DNA of 64,000 bases from Acetobacter persici JCM 25330 (GTDB lineage Bacteria > Pseudomonadota > Alphaproteobacteria > Acetobacterales > Acetobacteraceae): contig NZ_BAJW01000004.1 in NCBI RefSeq assembly GCF_000613905.1, positions 20,203 to 84,202 of the forward strand, given 5' to 3'. The notes beneath the pieces are model-generated. The model was not told where the DNA came from and made no database searches. It saw nothing but the letters and a program-made list of their open reading frames with translations. The first letter of the stretch is position 1. Every line of letters starts with the position of its first letter. Made by a program: the position numbers and the translations under genes. Positions 48,767 through 57,225 of the stretch are shown here, piece after piece.

Positions 48767-49708
48767 TTATGTTTTCATGATTTTAGTGCCAGGCCAGTTT
48801 TGTGACGTAACCATGTTTTTCGCCAGATCTATGAGAATTTCGCGCACGGCTAGACCAGCTTCCGTTTCTGGAATGCTTTCCGGTACACAGAGGGACACAT
48901 CCTCCTGTATCACGGGACTACATAGTTCATACACACGGGATTTGCCTGGAACGATAATCTTGCTGGCGACAGACCAGGGTAGGATTGTACAGCCAACGCC
49001 TGCGGCAACAGCATCCTGAAGCGTCAGCAGTGCTTCAACTTCAGCAACAATATTGGGCGTAATCTGTTTGCGTGCAAAAGCCATGTTAATGCGCTTGCGG
49101 ACAAAGTTGTAGTCTGGGGGAAGGAGCAAGGGAACTTCCGTCAGATCAGAGAGCCTGACCGGAGAAGAGAGGTTCTCTGTAAAAGAAGAGCTTTCCGGGG
49201 CAACCAGAAAGAAATCTTCTTTCATGAGAGGTGTGAAATGTACCCCTTTAATAGGTCCAGCCCCATGAATGACCGCCATATCCAATCGGCCTGTCATGAC
49301 CATTTCACTATAAATATCGTCAAAACTTTCAGTCAGGTGGAGCGTGATGCCCGGCAATTTCTCACGCACTTCCTTGAGGAGTGCCAGAGACAGCGTGGAA
49401 CCCGAAGAGTAAGGCGAAAGCCCGACCGAAACCTTGCCCACCAACGGCCCTGCACCGTTACTGATCTCAGTCATGGCGCGGTCAAGCTGTTTGATGATGG
49501 TTTGTGAGTGGCGATACAATTCGAGACCAGCGGCCGTTGGGGTGACACCCATTTTGCTGCGGATCAGCAGTTTCTGTTTGAACGCGGTTTCTAGCGATGC
49601 CAACTGCTGGCTGAGAGCTGGCTGTGCAATATTCAGAATATCGGCAGCACGAGAAATACTTCCAATATCAATAATTTTTACGAACGCTTGCAACCGACGA
49701 ATATCCAT
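48767..49708 (-). CDS. LysR-family transcription regulator
   Basis: Regulator of 313 aa. ATG 49708 has a GAGAGGGA ribosome site and begins the winged HTH (MDIRRLQAFVKIIDIGSISR, then AADILNIAQPALSQQLASLE). A two-lobed effector-binding domain follows, with VSVGLSPYSSGSTLSLALLK and the hinge/second-lobe segment LTLQDAVAAGVGCTILPWSV, as in the Nac/CbbR-like branch. It is divergent from the aminotransferase gene and probably controls it, perhaps with the PxpABC region. The effector is unknown. A longer frame opens at 49768 but lacks a ribosome site. Confidence 0.85.
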   Translation of the reverse strand: MDIRRLQAFVKIIDIGSISRAADILNIAQPALSQQLASLETAFKQKLLIRSKMGVTPTAAGLELYRHSQTIIKQLDRAMTEISNGAGPLVGKVSVGLSPYSSGSTLSLALLKEVREKLPGITLHLTESFDDIYSEMVMTGRLDMAVIHGAGPIKGVHFTPLMKEDFFLVAPESSSFTENLSSPVRLSDLTEVPLLLPPDYNFVRKRINMAFARKQITPNIVAEVEALLTLQDAVAAGVGCTILPWSVASKIIVPGKSRVYELCSPVIQEDVSLCVPESIPETEAGLAVREILIDLAKNMVTSQNWPGTKIMKT

Positions 49709-50079
49709 TTTTCCCTCTCCACGCGCCGTATTTGATTGGATTTTAATAGAATTTTTGTAAATGGTCAATAAATTCGAAAAATTTCCAGCTAAATATATAT
49801 TTGTATATCTATTAAGATTAATAAGTTTTATTTCTTGTGGAGAAAGATTGATGTCAAAATATAAAATAATATTTGTTTATAATATTTCTGATTCGATTTC
49901 TGATGGCATATCTTATGAAGATATGCGTGTCATTTCTTGCCATAGAATTCTTGTATGGGGGTAGATGCTTTTCAATGCTATCTCCCGCATGGTCATTAGG
50001 CATAAATTCATTTCATATTGATAATTTTCTGCCTTCTAGGGTGCGCATGCATCAAAGAAGTTCTCGGAGTGAATGTGTG
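49709..50079. promoter_or_regulatory. AT-rich divergent control region with a LysR-type palindrome
   Basis: About 370 bp between the LysR gene and the aminotransferase, strongly AT-rich. It holds a perfect inverted repeat GCATATCTT-ATG-AAGATATGC at 49906-49926, the size and symmetry of a LysR box, about 150 bp upstream of the aminotransferase start. A short open frame at 49761 has no recognisable product and is left out. Confidence 0.5.
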
Positions 50080-51281
50080 ATGCCTGGTTTAGCGGATCGA
50101 CTTAACGGAATTTCCATATCAGCCTCTGCTGCAATGACGGATAAAGCTACGGCGCTGAAAGCCGAAGGTATTAAGGTTATTAGTCTTTCCTCGGGTGAGC
50201 CGGATTTTCCGACACCTCCGCATGTGGTGGAAGCTGCTGTGGCGGCAGCACGGGCGGGTGATACAAAATATCCGCCTCAGGCTGGTAAACCGGCGCTCAA
50301 AAAGGCAGTTCGTAATAAATTTCTGCGTGAAAATAATCTGGATTATGCGCTGGATGAAGTCCTGATTGCCAATGGCGGAAAGCAGATCATTTTTGATGCC
50401 ATCATGGCGACCTGCAATACGGGCGATGAGGTTGTGCTGCCTACCCCATACTGGATCAGCTACGCGGATCAGGCGCGTTTGGCCGGGGCTAGTGTTGTTC
50501 AGGTTCCTTGCAAAGCAGAAAACGGCTTCAGGCTTGCGGCGGATGATCTGGAAGCGGCCATTACAGAGCGGACAAAATGGGTCATCCTGAATTTCCCTAA
50601 CAACCCGTCCGGTACCTGCTGCCCGCGTGCAGATATGGAAGCTATTGCGGCCGTTCTGCTCAAGCATCCAAACGTTTGATTATGACAGATGATATCTATG
50701 AACATCTGGTTTATGACGGCTTTGAGTTCTGCACGATTGCACAGGTTGAGCCGCGCCTGAAAGATCGTGTTCTGACGGTGAATGGTGTCTCCAAAGCCTA
50801 TGCCATGACAGGCTGGCGCGTTGGATATGGTGGTGGGCCTAAAAAGCTGATTGCCGCCATGAATAACATGCAGGGGCAGTCCACCAGCGGCATTAATACG
50901 CTGGCTCAGGCCGCCGCTGTTGCCGCTCTGGAAGGCCCGCAGGATTTCCTGAAAGACCGTGCGCGGGAGTATCAGACCCGGCGTGATCTGGTGGTTGGTC
51001 TGCTGAACGCCATTCCAGGCATTCGTTGCCACAAGCCGCAGGGTGCTTTTTATGTTTATGCAGATATCAGTGCCTGCATGAATAAGGTTTCCGAAGGTGG
51101 GAAAACCATTTCAACAGACACAGATTTTGTCATGGGTCTTCTGGAAGAGCAGCAGGTGGCTACCGTACAGGGAACAGCCTACGGCATGAGCCCGTTCTTC
51201 CGTATTTCTTACGCGACAGATGTTGAAACGCTGCGTGAAGGATGTGAGCGGATTGCCAGATTTGTGGCAGGCTTGAAGTAA
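50080..51281 (+). CDS. Pyridoxal-phosphate aminotransferase, aspartate type (frameshift near 50679)
   Basis: Class I aminotransferase of ~400 aa. It has FPTPPHVVEAAVAAARAGDT, KYPPQAGKPALKKAVRNKF, ANGGKQIIFDAIMATCNTGD, FPNNPSGTCCPRADME and the PLP Lys in NGVSKAYAMTGWRVGYGGGP, then the substrate Arg region SPFFRISYATD. The first frame stops at GTTTGATTATG; one added G gives HPNVWIMTDDIYEHL, the expected link. ATG 50080 follows a CGGAG box. With aspartase at the end of the window it points to aspartate/glutamate metabolism. Substrate specificity cannot be read from sequence. Confidence 0.87.
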
Positions 51282-51293
51282 AAGAAACATACA

Positions 51294-51357
51294 ATCCGGC
51301 AAGTCTTTCAAGGTTTGCCGGATAATGAAAAACCCCGCTCTGAATAGGCGGGGTTTT
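51294..51357. terminator. Two hairpins between converging genes; bidirectional terminator
   Basis: The stem ATCCGGCAA/TTGCCGGAT (51294-51302 with 51315-51323) is followed by AAAACCCCGC/GCGGGGTTTT (51329-51338 with 51348-51357). The second is flanked by A and T runs on both sides and can stop transcription in both directions. It separates the aminotransferase (+) from the biotin-less carrier gene (-). Confidence 0.8.
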
Positions 51358-51389
51358 CTTATGGCTGCTTTATGAAAAGCGTTTGTTAA

Positions 51390-51857
51390 TCAGGCAGGCT
51401 GAAGTGTCAGAACTGTCTGACCATAGCCAATCAGATCACCCTCTTTTGCTGTAAACTGCGCCACGGTGCCGTTTTGTGGCGCTGTAATAGGAACCGTCAG
51501 TTCCCCAATTTGCAGCATAGCAACGGTATCTTCTGCCCGCACAGAGCTGCCTTCCGGTGCAAACTCTTTCTTTGTAACGGGATTGCACAGCAGCACATTC
51601 CCAAAATACGGAGCCTTTACCGGAATGTCGGTGGAAAGTGCTTTTTCCGGATGCGTCTGTGCAGCGGGAGAAGCAAGCGCAGCGGAAGGGGTCGCAGGAG
51701 GGTCATAGTCACCAACGCTGATACGCAGACGGGTACCATGGGCATTAGACAACTCAAGGCTGCTCAGGCCAGCGTCCTTGAGCCATTGACTGATCTGCAC
51801 AACCTCTTCTGAATTCGGAAGAGTTTCAAAATTCGGGACAGATAAAGGCATGTTCAT
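51390..51857 (-). CDS. Biotin-carrier-like protein without the biotin Lys
   Basis: Protein of 155 aa (start ATG 51857, overlapping the accC stop; an upstream in-frame start is possible). The N-terminal ~50 residues resemble the start of AccB-type proteins (EEVVQISQWLKDAGLSSLEL and RLRISVGDYDPPATP). A Pro/Ala linker follows, then a biotinyl-type barrel. At the place of the EAMK biotin motif it reads MLQIGELTVPITAPQNG, so the acceptor Lys is replaced, by Glu in the simplest alignment. The barrel resembles biotin-less BCCP-like proteins. It is the last gene of the SDR-accB-accC operon. It may be structural or regulatory rather than a carrier. Confidence 0.75.
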   Translation of the reverse strand: MNMPLSVPNFETLPNSEEVVQISQWLKDAGLSSLELSNAHGTRLRISVGDYDPPATPSAALASPAAQTHPEKALSTDIPVKAPYFGNVLLCNPVTKKEFAPEGSSVRAEDTVAMLQIGELTVPITAPQNGTVAQFTAKEGDLIGYGQTVLTLQPA

Positions 51858-53224
51858 CAGGACTGTTCCCTTTTTTCCAGCCAATGCTCCAGATGGTGAA
51901 TGTCCACGCCACCTTCCACAAATCCGGGATCAGACAAGAGTGCCTGATGGAGCGGGATGTTGGTCAGGATGGTTTCAACCTGTAGTTCAGCAAGTGCTAC
52001 TTTAAGACGGCAAATAGCTTCGTCGCGCGTTGCACCCCGTGCAATGACTTTGGCAATCAGGGAGTCATAATACGGCTGCACAACACTCCCTGCGACAATA
52101 TGCGTATCCAGACGGATGCCTGCCCCGCCGGGAACATCCCAGCGGCTGACGCGGCCCGGAGAGGGCGCGAAGGAAAACGGGTCCTCCGCATTAATCCGGC
52201 ATTCAATGGCATGACCCGTGGCGTGGATAGCGCTTTGCTCGAGATCCAGCGGTTTGCCCTGCGCAATTTCAATCTGTGCACAGACAATATCAATACCGGT
52301 GGTCTCTTCCGTAATCGGATGCTCAACCTGCAGGCGCGTGTTCATTTCAATGAAGGCGAAAATGCCGTCTTCATACAGGAACTCAAACGTACCAGCACCG
52401 CGATAGCCAATATTGCGGCAGGCCTGAGCGCAACTTGCCCCGATTTCTGCAATCAATTCGGGCGGAATGCCGGGCGGCGGTGCTTCTTCCAGCACTTTCT
52501 GGTGCCGCCGCTGCAATGAGCAGTCTCGCGCGCCCAGCCAGAGCGCCTTGCTATGGGTATCGCACAGCACCTGAATTTCAATATGTCTGGGCTTCTGCAT
52601 GAAGCGTTCCAGATACAGCGTCGGATTCCCGAAGGCCTGCTGCGCTTCCTTGCGAGTCAGCGCAACCGCCTTGATCAGTTCGTCGGCTGACCAGACCACC
52701 CGCATCCCACGACCACCACCACCACCAGAGGCTTTGACAATGACCGGGAAGCCAACCGCAGAAGCCAGCTCCAGAATGTCCTGCTCTTTCTCGGGGAGGG
52801 GGCCATCCGAACCGGGCACACACGGCACGCCAGACGCCTGCATGGTCTGCTTGGCGGTAATCTTGTCGCCCATCAGGCGGATGGATTCAGGCGTCGGACC
52901 GATGAAGGTGATTCCGGCCTTTTCAACAGCTTCCGCAAAGTCGGCATTTTCCGACAAAAAGCCATAGCCGGGGTGAATTGCCGTCGCCCCTGTGACCTTA
53001 GCGGCCAGAATAATGGCATCGGCATCCAGATAGCTGCGGGCGGCAGAAGCCGGGCCAATGCACAGCGCTACATCTGCTTCCAAAACGTGGCGGCTCTGGG
53101 AATCCGCTTCGGAATAAACAGCAACCGTTTCCAGTCCAAGCTGGCGGCAGGCGCGTTGAATGCGCAGGGCGATCTCGCCCCGGTTGGCAATCAGGACGCG
53201 CCCGAAAGGGTGGACGGCGCTCAT
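51857..53224 (-). CDS. accC: Biotin carboxylase (AccC family, paralog next to PxpABC)
   Basis: Intact 455-aa ATP-grasp enzyme that carboxylates biotin on a carrier. Visible are the N-terminal VLIANRGEIALRIQRACRQL, the ATP loop KASGGGGGRGMRVV, ERFMQKPRHIEIQVLCDTHS, the active-site EMNTRLQVEHPITEETTG and AIECRINAEDPFSFAPSPG. It is indistinguishable by eye from fatty-acid AccC. Its partners here are a local BCCP and the divergent pxpBCA genes, not accA/accD, so it may serve a different acceptor. Start and stop overlap both neighbours. Confidence 0.9.
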   Translation of the reverse strand: MSAVHPFGRVLIANRGEIALRIQRACRQLGLETVAVYSEADSQSRHVLEADVALCIGPASAARSYLDADAIILAAKVTGATAIHPGYGFLSENADFAEAVEKAGITFIGPTPESIRLMGDKITAKQTMQASGVPCVPGSDGPLPEKEQDILELASAVGFPVIVKASGGGGGRGMRVVWSADELIKAVALTRKEAQQAFGNPTLYLERFMQKPRHIEIQVLCDTHSKALWLGARDCSLQRRHQKVLEEAPPPGIPPELIAEIGASCAQACRNIGYRGAGTFEFLYEDGIFAFIEMNTRLQVEHPITEETTGIDIVCAQIEIAQGKPLDLEQSAIHATGHAIECRINAEDPFSFAPSPGRVSRWDVPGGAGIRLDTHIVAGSVVQPYYDSLIAKVIARGATRDEAICRLKVALAELQVETILTNIPLHQALLSDPGFVEGGVDIHHLEHWLEKREQS

Positions 53225-53673
53225 GACAGACGTATCAGAGGCTGATCGGCCTCAACTTCACTGCCGTCGGTCACCAGTATGACCTCAACACGGCCAGCAA
53301 CCTCGGTTTTGACCGGGGTGAAAACTTTCATGGCTTCTATCAGACCTATCTGCTGTCCGACGCTCAGAGTGTCTCCTACCGCCACAAAAGGCGGGGCATC
53401 CGGGGAAGGAGACAGGTGGAGGGTGCCATACATGGGGGCGGTCACAACACGCTCTGCCTGAGGGGGGCGCAGGCGTTGGAGCGGGGCTGGATGGGGTTTG
53501 CCCGGCAGACGGTTCTACCGATGCGGAAGGCTGCTGGGAGCAGGGGCAGCAGCCGCGGCACCCTGTTCTGAACGCGTGATTTTAAGAGTCTGGCCGCCTT
53601 CCGAAATCTCAAGCTCACGGAGCGGAGCACGGCCAAACAGGTCTATCAGCGCTTTGAGAGCTTGAGTGTCCAT
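53221..53673 (-). CDS. accB: Biotin carboxyl carrier protein (AccB-like; two compensating indels)
   Basis: Carrier protein of ~150 aa. ATG 53673 begins MDTQALKALIDLFGRAPLRE, then ISEGGQTLKITRSEQGA, the typical AccB N-terminal domain. The biotinyl domain has the acceptor motif QQIGLIEAMKVFTPVKTEVA (Lys in EAMK). Between them is a Pro/Ala/Ser linker whose frame is disturbed twice (about 53517 and 53465), so the two ends are in different frames. Both ends fit one BCCP. It starts 5 bp after the SDR gene and overlaps accC. Confidence 0.8.
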
Positions 53674-53678
53674 AGCTA

Positions 53679-54431
53679 TCAGGATTTAGCCGGTTTCTTT
53701 GCAAAGTTCAGGCCACCCACAACCTGCATGGTGGGCAGCACCTCCATGAAGCTGACATTCATGCGCTGCGGAGCAGAGATGGCAAAAGCGATGGAATTCG
53801 CAAGATCTTCCGGAAGAAGGGAGTCGTATTCATCAAAGAAGCGACGCTGAGCTTCTTCCATGTTGCCAATCAGGCGGCCAAAGACTTCTGTCTGCACGCG
53901 GGCCGGAGAGACTTCCGTCACGCGGATGTTCTTGCCGAACAGGTCACACCGCAGCTGCTGAGAGAGGGAATGCACACCAGCCTTAGTGGCGTGATAAACC
54001 GTGTTGCCACCGGCAAACGCGTAATGGCCGGCAATGGACGTGATGTTGACGATATGGCCGCGGTCCCGTGCAATCATGCCCGGCAGAGCCAGGCGGGTCA
54101 GTTGCAGGACGGCGCGCAGATTGATGTCCACCAGCCCGTCAATATCTTCTTCCGTCGTGTTGGTGATGTTGCCTGTGCGGGACTGACCGGCATTGTTAAC
54201 GAGAATATCAATCTCATGCTCTTTGAAGATCGCGCCCATGGCGTCCAGATCTGCCACGCTGGCGGCGTGCACAATGCAGCCGGTTTCTGCGGCTAGCTTG
54301 TCCAGGCGTTCCTTGTCACGGGCCACGGCATGCACTTCCAGCCCCAGTTCCCGCAGGCGACGAACGGTCGCGGCACCAATGCCTGAGGAGGCGCCGGTAA
54401 CAAGTGCTGTGCTGTAAGGCTGTGTCGTCAT
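53679..54431 (-). CDS. Short-chain dehydrogenase/reductase (YdfG-like)
   Basis: Intact 250-aa SDR. It has the cofactor motif ALVTGASSGIGAATVRRL, NNAG in ILVNNAGQSRTGN, catalytic Ser in VNITSIAGHYAFAGG and YxxxK in TVYHATKAGVHSLSQQL. It resembles NADP-dependent 3-hydroxy-acid (serine/allo-threonine) dehydrogenases. It is the first gene of the leftward operon SDR-accB-accC-carrier-like, starting from the divergent region shared with pxpB. The substrate is unknown; a hydroxy-acid or amino acid is likely. Confidence 0.85.
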   Translation of the reverse strand: MTTQPYSTALVTGASSGIGAATVRRLRELGLEVHAVARDKERLDKLAAETGCIVHAASVADLDAMGAIFKEHEIDILVNNAGQSRTGNITNTTEEDIDGLVDINLRAVLQLTRLALPGMIARDRGHIVNITSIAGHYAFAGGNTVYHATKAGVHSLSQQLRCDLFGKNIRVTEVSPARVQTEVFGRLIGNMEEAQRRFFDEYDSLLPEDLANSIAFAISAPQRMNVSFMEVLPTMQVVGGLNFAKKPAKS

Positions 54432-54729
54432 GATATGAAATATCCTGATGTCTATGGACCGGAACTGCCCTGCTGCGCAGGCCAGACTTCAATAAGTCAT
54501 TTCACTTTAGAGACGGAATATTCCATTGGCCAAGATCAGTTCCGTCTTGCGTCATAAGATTATCCAATGTCACCGCGCGGCGGGGTGGTCATAAGATTAT
54601 TGTATGTCATCACAGGCAGATAATGTTGGCGGGGGTTCGCTTTCTAACCGTATCGTTACGGACGCAATATAGAACACCTCACAGGATGTTATTTGGTGGC
54701 TGCCATTTTACACTATTGTTCCTACGCGC
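54432..54729. promoter_or_regulatory. Divergent promoter region with 22-bp direct repeats
   Basis: About 300 bp between the SDR gene (-) and pxpB (+). Two near-identical 22-mers, GTCATAAGATTATCCAATGTCA at 54552-54573 and its copy differing in three central bases at 54589-54610, are spaced 37 bp apart (about 3.5 helical turns). They probably bind a regulator controlling both operons, the nearby LysR protein being one candidate. No gene is seen here. Confidence 0.55.
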
Positions 54730-55431
54730 ATGACTGAAACCATCACTACGCTGAAGGTAGATCAGTTTGCTGGTTCAGCAGAGGTGCCCACCATCAGCAT
54801 GATCGGCACGCGGGCCATGCTGTTTGAAGCGCCCGGTGCGTTTACGCTGGCCTGTCAGCGGCGGATCTGGGCGCTAATGGATGCCTGTTCCGAACGGCCG
54901 GATATTGCGGAAGTCATGCCGGGTGTCACCAATCTGATGCTGATTTTCTCCATCCCGCCGGAAAATCCGGAGACGGTGGCGTGCTGGCTGCGTAAGGCAT
55001 GGGAGACGCTGCCCGAGAAGCACATCAAGGGCCGCCTGTTTGAAGTGGCGGTCCGTTATGGCGGTGAGCTTGGGTCAGACCTTCCGCGCGTTGGCGAGCA
55101 TTGCGGCATGTCTCCTCAGGAAGTCATCACGCTGCATCAGGCCCCCCTTTATACAGTATGTGCGCTTGGGAGCGTGCCGGGGTTTGGCTATCTGCACGGG
55201 CTGGACCCGCGTTTGGAAACCCCGCGTAAATCTGTCCCATCCTTAAAAATGCTTGCAGGCACAGTTACGATTGGTGGGCCGCAGGCCGGGATTTCTGCGC
55301 TGACAGGCCCGAATGGCTGGAACTCCATCGGTTTTAGCGACCTGGTGATGTTCGACCCGGAACGCGAGCCGCCCGCCTTGTTCGAAGTGGGTGACCAGAT
55401 TCGCTTTTATGCCGAAAGTATTGACGTGTGA
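54730..55431 (+). CDS. pxpB: 5-oxoprolinase subunit PxpB (KipI family; carboxyltransferase C/D-type domain)
   Basis: Intact 233-aa protein of the KipI/allophanate-hydrolase-subunit-1-like family. It has ALGSVPGFGYLHGLDPRLET, PRKSVPSLKMLAGTVTIGGP and QAGISALTGPNGWNSIG, the typical KipI motifs. In PxpABC it forms, with PxpC, the ATP-dependent 5-oxoprolinase that opens pyroglutamate to glutamate. The same domain pair is the carboxyltransferase part of urea carboxylase. The stop overlaps pxpC. Confidence 0.9.
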   Translation: MTETITTLKVDQFAGSAEVPTISMIGTRAMLFEAPGAFTLACQRRIWALMDACSERPDIAEVMPGVTNLMLIFSIPPENPETVACWLRKAWETLPEKHIKGRLFEVAVRYGGELGSDLPRVGEHCGMSPQEVITLHQAPLYTVCALGSVPGFGYLHGLDPRLETPRKSVPSLKMLAGTVTIGGPQAGISALTGPNGWNSIGFSDLVMFDPEREPPALFEVGDQIRFYAESIDV

Positions 55432-56435
55432 TTACAGTTCTTGAAACCGGCGTACTGAACAGTGTGCAGGATGCGGGCCGTTTTGGGTATCGCCATCTGG
55501 GTGTAAGTACGTCCGGCGTGATGGACCCTCTGGCGCTGCGTTGCGGGAATATTTTGCTGGGCAATGCGCCGGATGCGGCCGGTATTGAAGTGCAGACCTT
55601 TTCTTTCAAGGTGCGGTTCGACAAGGCTGTCAGCTTTGTTGTCACCGGCGGGGAAGGGACGATCAAACTTGGGGAGCGGGCACTTCAGCCATGGTCAGTC
55701 GCCACGGCGCAGGCGGGGGACGTTCTGACGCTCGACCGCCCTTCTGTCGGCGCGCGGATGTATCTGTGTGTTTGTGGCGGAATTGATGTGCCGGTTGTGC
55801 TCGGCTCTCGCAGCACGCAGTTGCGAGGGGGCTTTGGAGGCTATCTCGGGCGCCCGCTGCAGGCGGACGATCAGCTTGCGGGCGTTGGCGGTTGCATAAC
55901 GGACGGCTTTGGGGCGCTTCCTCCTCTGCGCGCACTCCCCGCAGCCAGTGCCGAAGAAAAAGAAAAAACCGTGACTCTGCGGGCTATTCCCGCAACGGAC
56001 TATTTCCTGTTCACGCAAGAAGCGCGTGCCCATTTCTGGTCCGCCTCCTGGCAGATTACAGCGCAAAGCAACCGACTTGGTTACCGTCTGAAAGGCGGGG
56101 CTTTAAAGCTGACGCATCCTGTTGAGTTGCGTTCTTACGGGGTTATTCCCGGAATTATTCAGGTGCCACCGGCAGGTGAACCGATTGTGCAGATGGCGGA
56201 CGCCAATACAGCCGGTGGTTATCCGCGCATTGCCACGGTGATCGAGGCTGATTTGTGGCGTCTTGCACAGGCGCGTATTGGCAGTTTTGTGCAACTGCAA
56301 TGCTGTGACCACGCAGAAGGTTTGCAGGCCATGCGGAATGAAGAGGCTTATTTGCAGGCCCTTCAGGATAATGCAGCCCTTTACAGAAAATCTTTTATGC
56401 GCAGGGAGGCCGGTCAGGCCGGTAAAAAATCATGA
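55428..56435 (+). CDS. pxpC: 5-oxoprolinase subunit PxpC (KipA family; carboxyltransferase A/B-type domain)
   Basis: Intact 335-aa protein starting at GTG 55428, overlapping the pxpB stop. Family motifs are GVLNSVQDAGRFGYRHLGVS, TSGVMDPLALRCGNILLGN, CGGIDVPVVLGSRSTQLRGG and GVIPGIIQVPPAGEPIVQMA. It pairs with PxpB to make the ATP-using part of 5-oxoprolinase and hands on to PxpA. Its stop overlaps pxpA by ATGA. Confidence 0.92.
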   Translation: MITVLETGVLNSVQDAGRFGYRHLGVSTSGVMDPLALRCGNILLGNAPDAAGIEVQTFSFKVRFDKAVSFVVTGGEGTIKLGERALQPWSVATAQAGDVLTLDRPSVGARMYLCVCGGIDVPVVLGSRSTQLRGGFGGYLGRPLQADDQLAGVGGCITDGFGALPPLRALPAASAEEKEKTVTLRAIPATDYFLFTQEARAHFWSASWQITAQSNRLGYRLKGGALKLTHPVELRSYGVIPGIIQVPPAGEPIVQMADANTAGGYPRIATVIEADLWRLAQARIGSFVQLQCCDHAEGLQAMRNEEAYLQALQDNAALYRKSFMRREAGQAGKKS

Positions 56436-57189
56436 AGATTGATTTGAATGCCGATATTGGCGAGGGCTTTGGCCGCTGGACGATTGCGGATGATGCCGCA
56501 CTGATGGACGTGATTTCATCGGCCAACATAGCCTGTGGTTTTCATGCGGGGGACCATCTGATTATGGACCGCGTTGTGCGGGCCGCCAAAGAGCGTGGCG
56601 TGAGCATTGGGGCGCATCCGGGCCTGCCTGACCGGATGGGGTTTGGTCGCCGGACCATGGTTGTCAGCGCTGAAGAAATGGAAGCCATGCTGGCCTACCA
56701 GATTGGTGCGCTTAAAGGGATTGCCGCACGGCATGGCGTAAGGGTAGGCCATGTCAGCTATCATGCAGCATTTGGCACAATGGCCAATGCGGATCAGGAT
56801 CTGGCGGACCATCTTGCCCGCGTGATTGCGCAAATTGATCCTGATCTGGTGATGCTGGCCATGGAAGGGCAGCCGATTGACCTGGCTGCCAGAAAAGCCG
56901 GTTTGCGTGTGCGTTCTCTTTTTCTGGCGGATCGCGCCTATCAGGCGAATGGGGCGCTGGTGCCACGTGGCTGGAGGGTGCGGTGATCCATGATCTGGAT
57001 AAAGTCAAGGACCGTGTAAAGAAGTTTCTTGAAACCGGAAATGTGATCACCATTGAGGGCAAGTCGCTCTCCATTCATTCTTGTTCCATCCTTGTGCATA
57101 GCGATACACCCGGATCCGACAAGCTGGCGCAGGCTATCGCCTCGCAGATTGCTACGATGGGTGGCGAGATTGCGGCGGCTGAAGGGTAA
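56432..57189 (+). CDS. pxpA: 5-oxoprolinase subunit PxpA (LamB/YcsF family; frameshift near 56974)
   Basis: Protein of ~252 aa. It opens with KIDLNADIGEGFGRW, then ANIACGFHAGDHLIMDRVVR and GVSIGAHPGLPDRMGFGRR, the metal-site-like LamB/YcsF motifs. The first frame ends RGWRVR; one added C after GGC gives RGLEGAVIHDLDKVKDRV and continues to a stop at 57189 with the expected LSIHSCSILVHSDTPG. It completes the PxpABC enzyme. Confidence 0.9.
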
Positions 57190-57225
57190 AAGGCTTTGAG
57201 AAGACCGGGGCAGAAAAGAACGATA

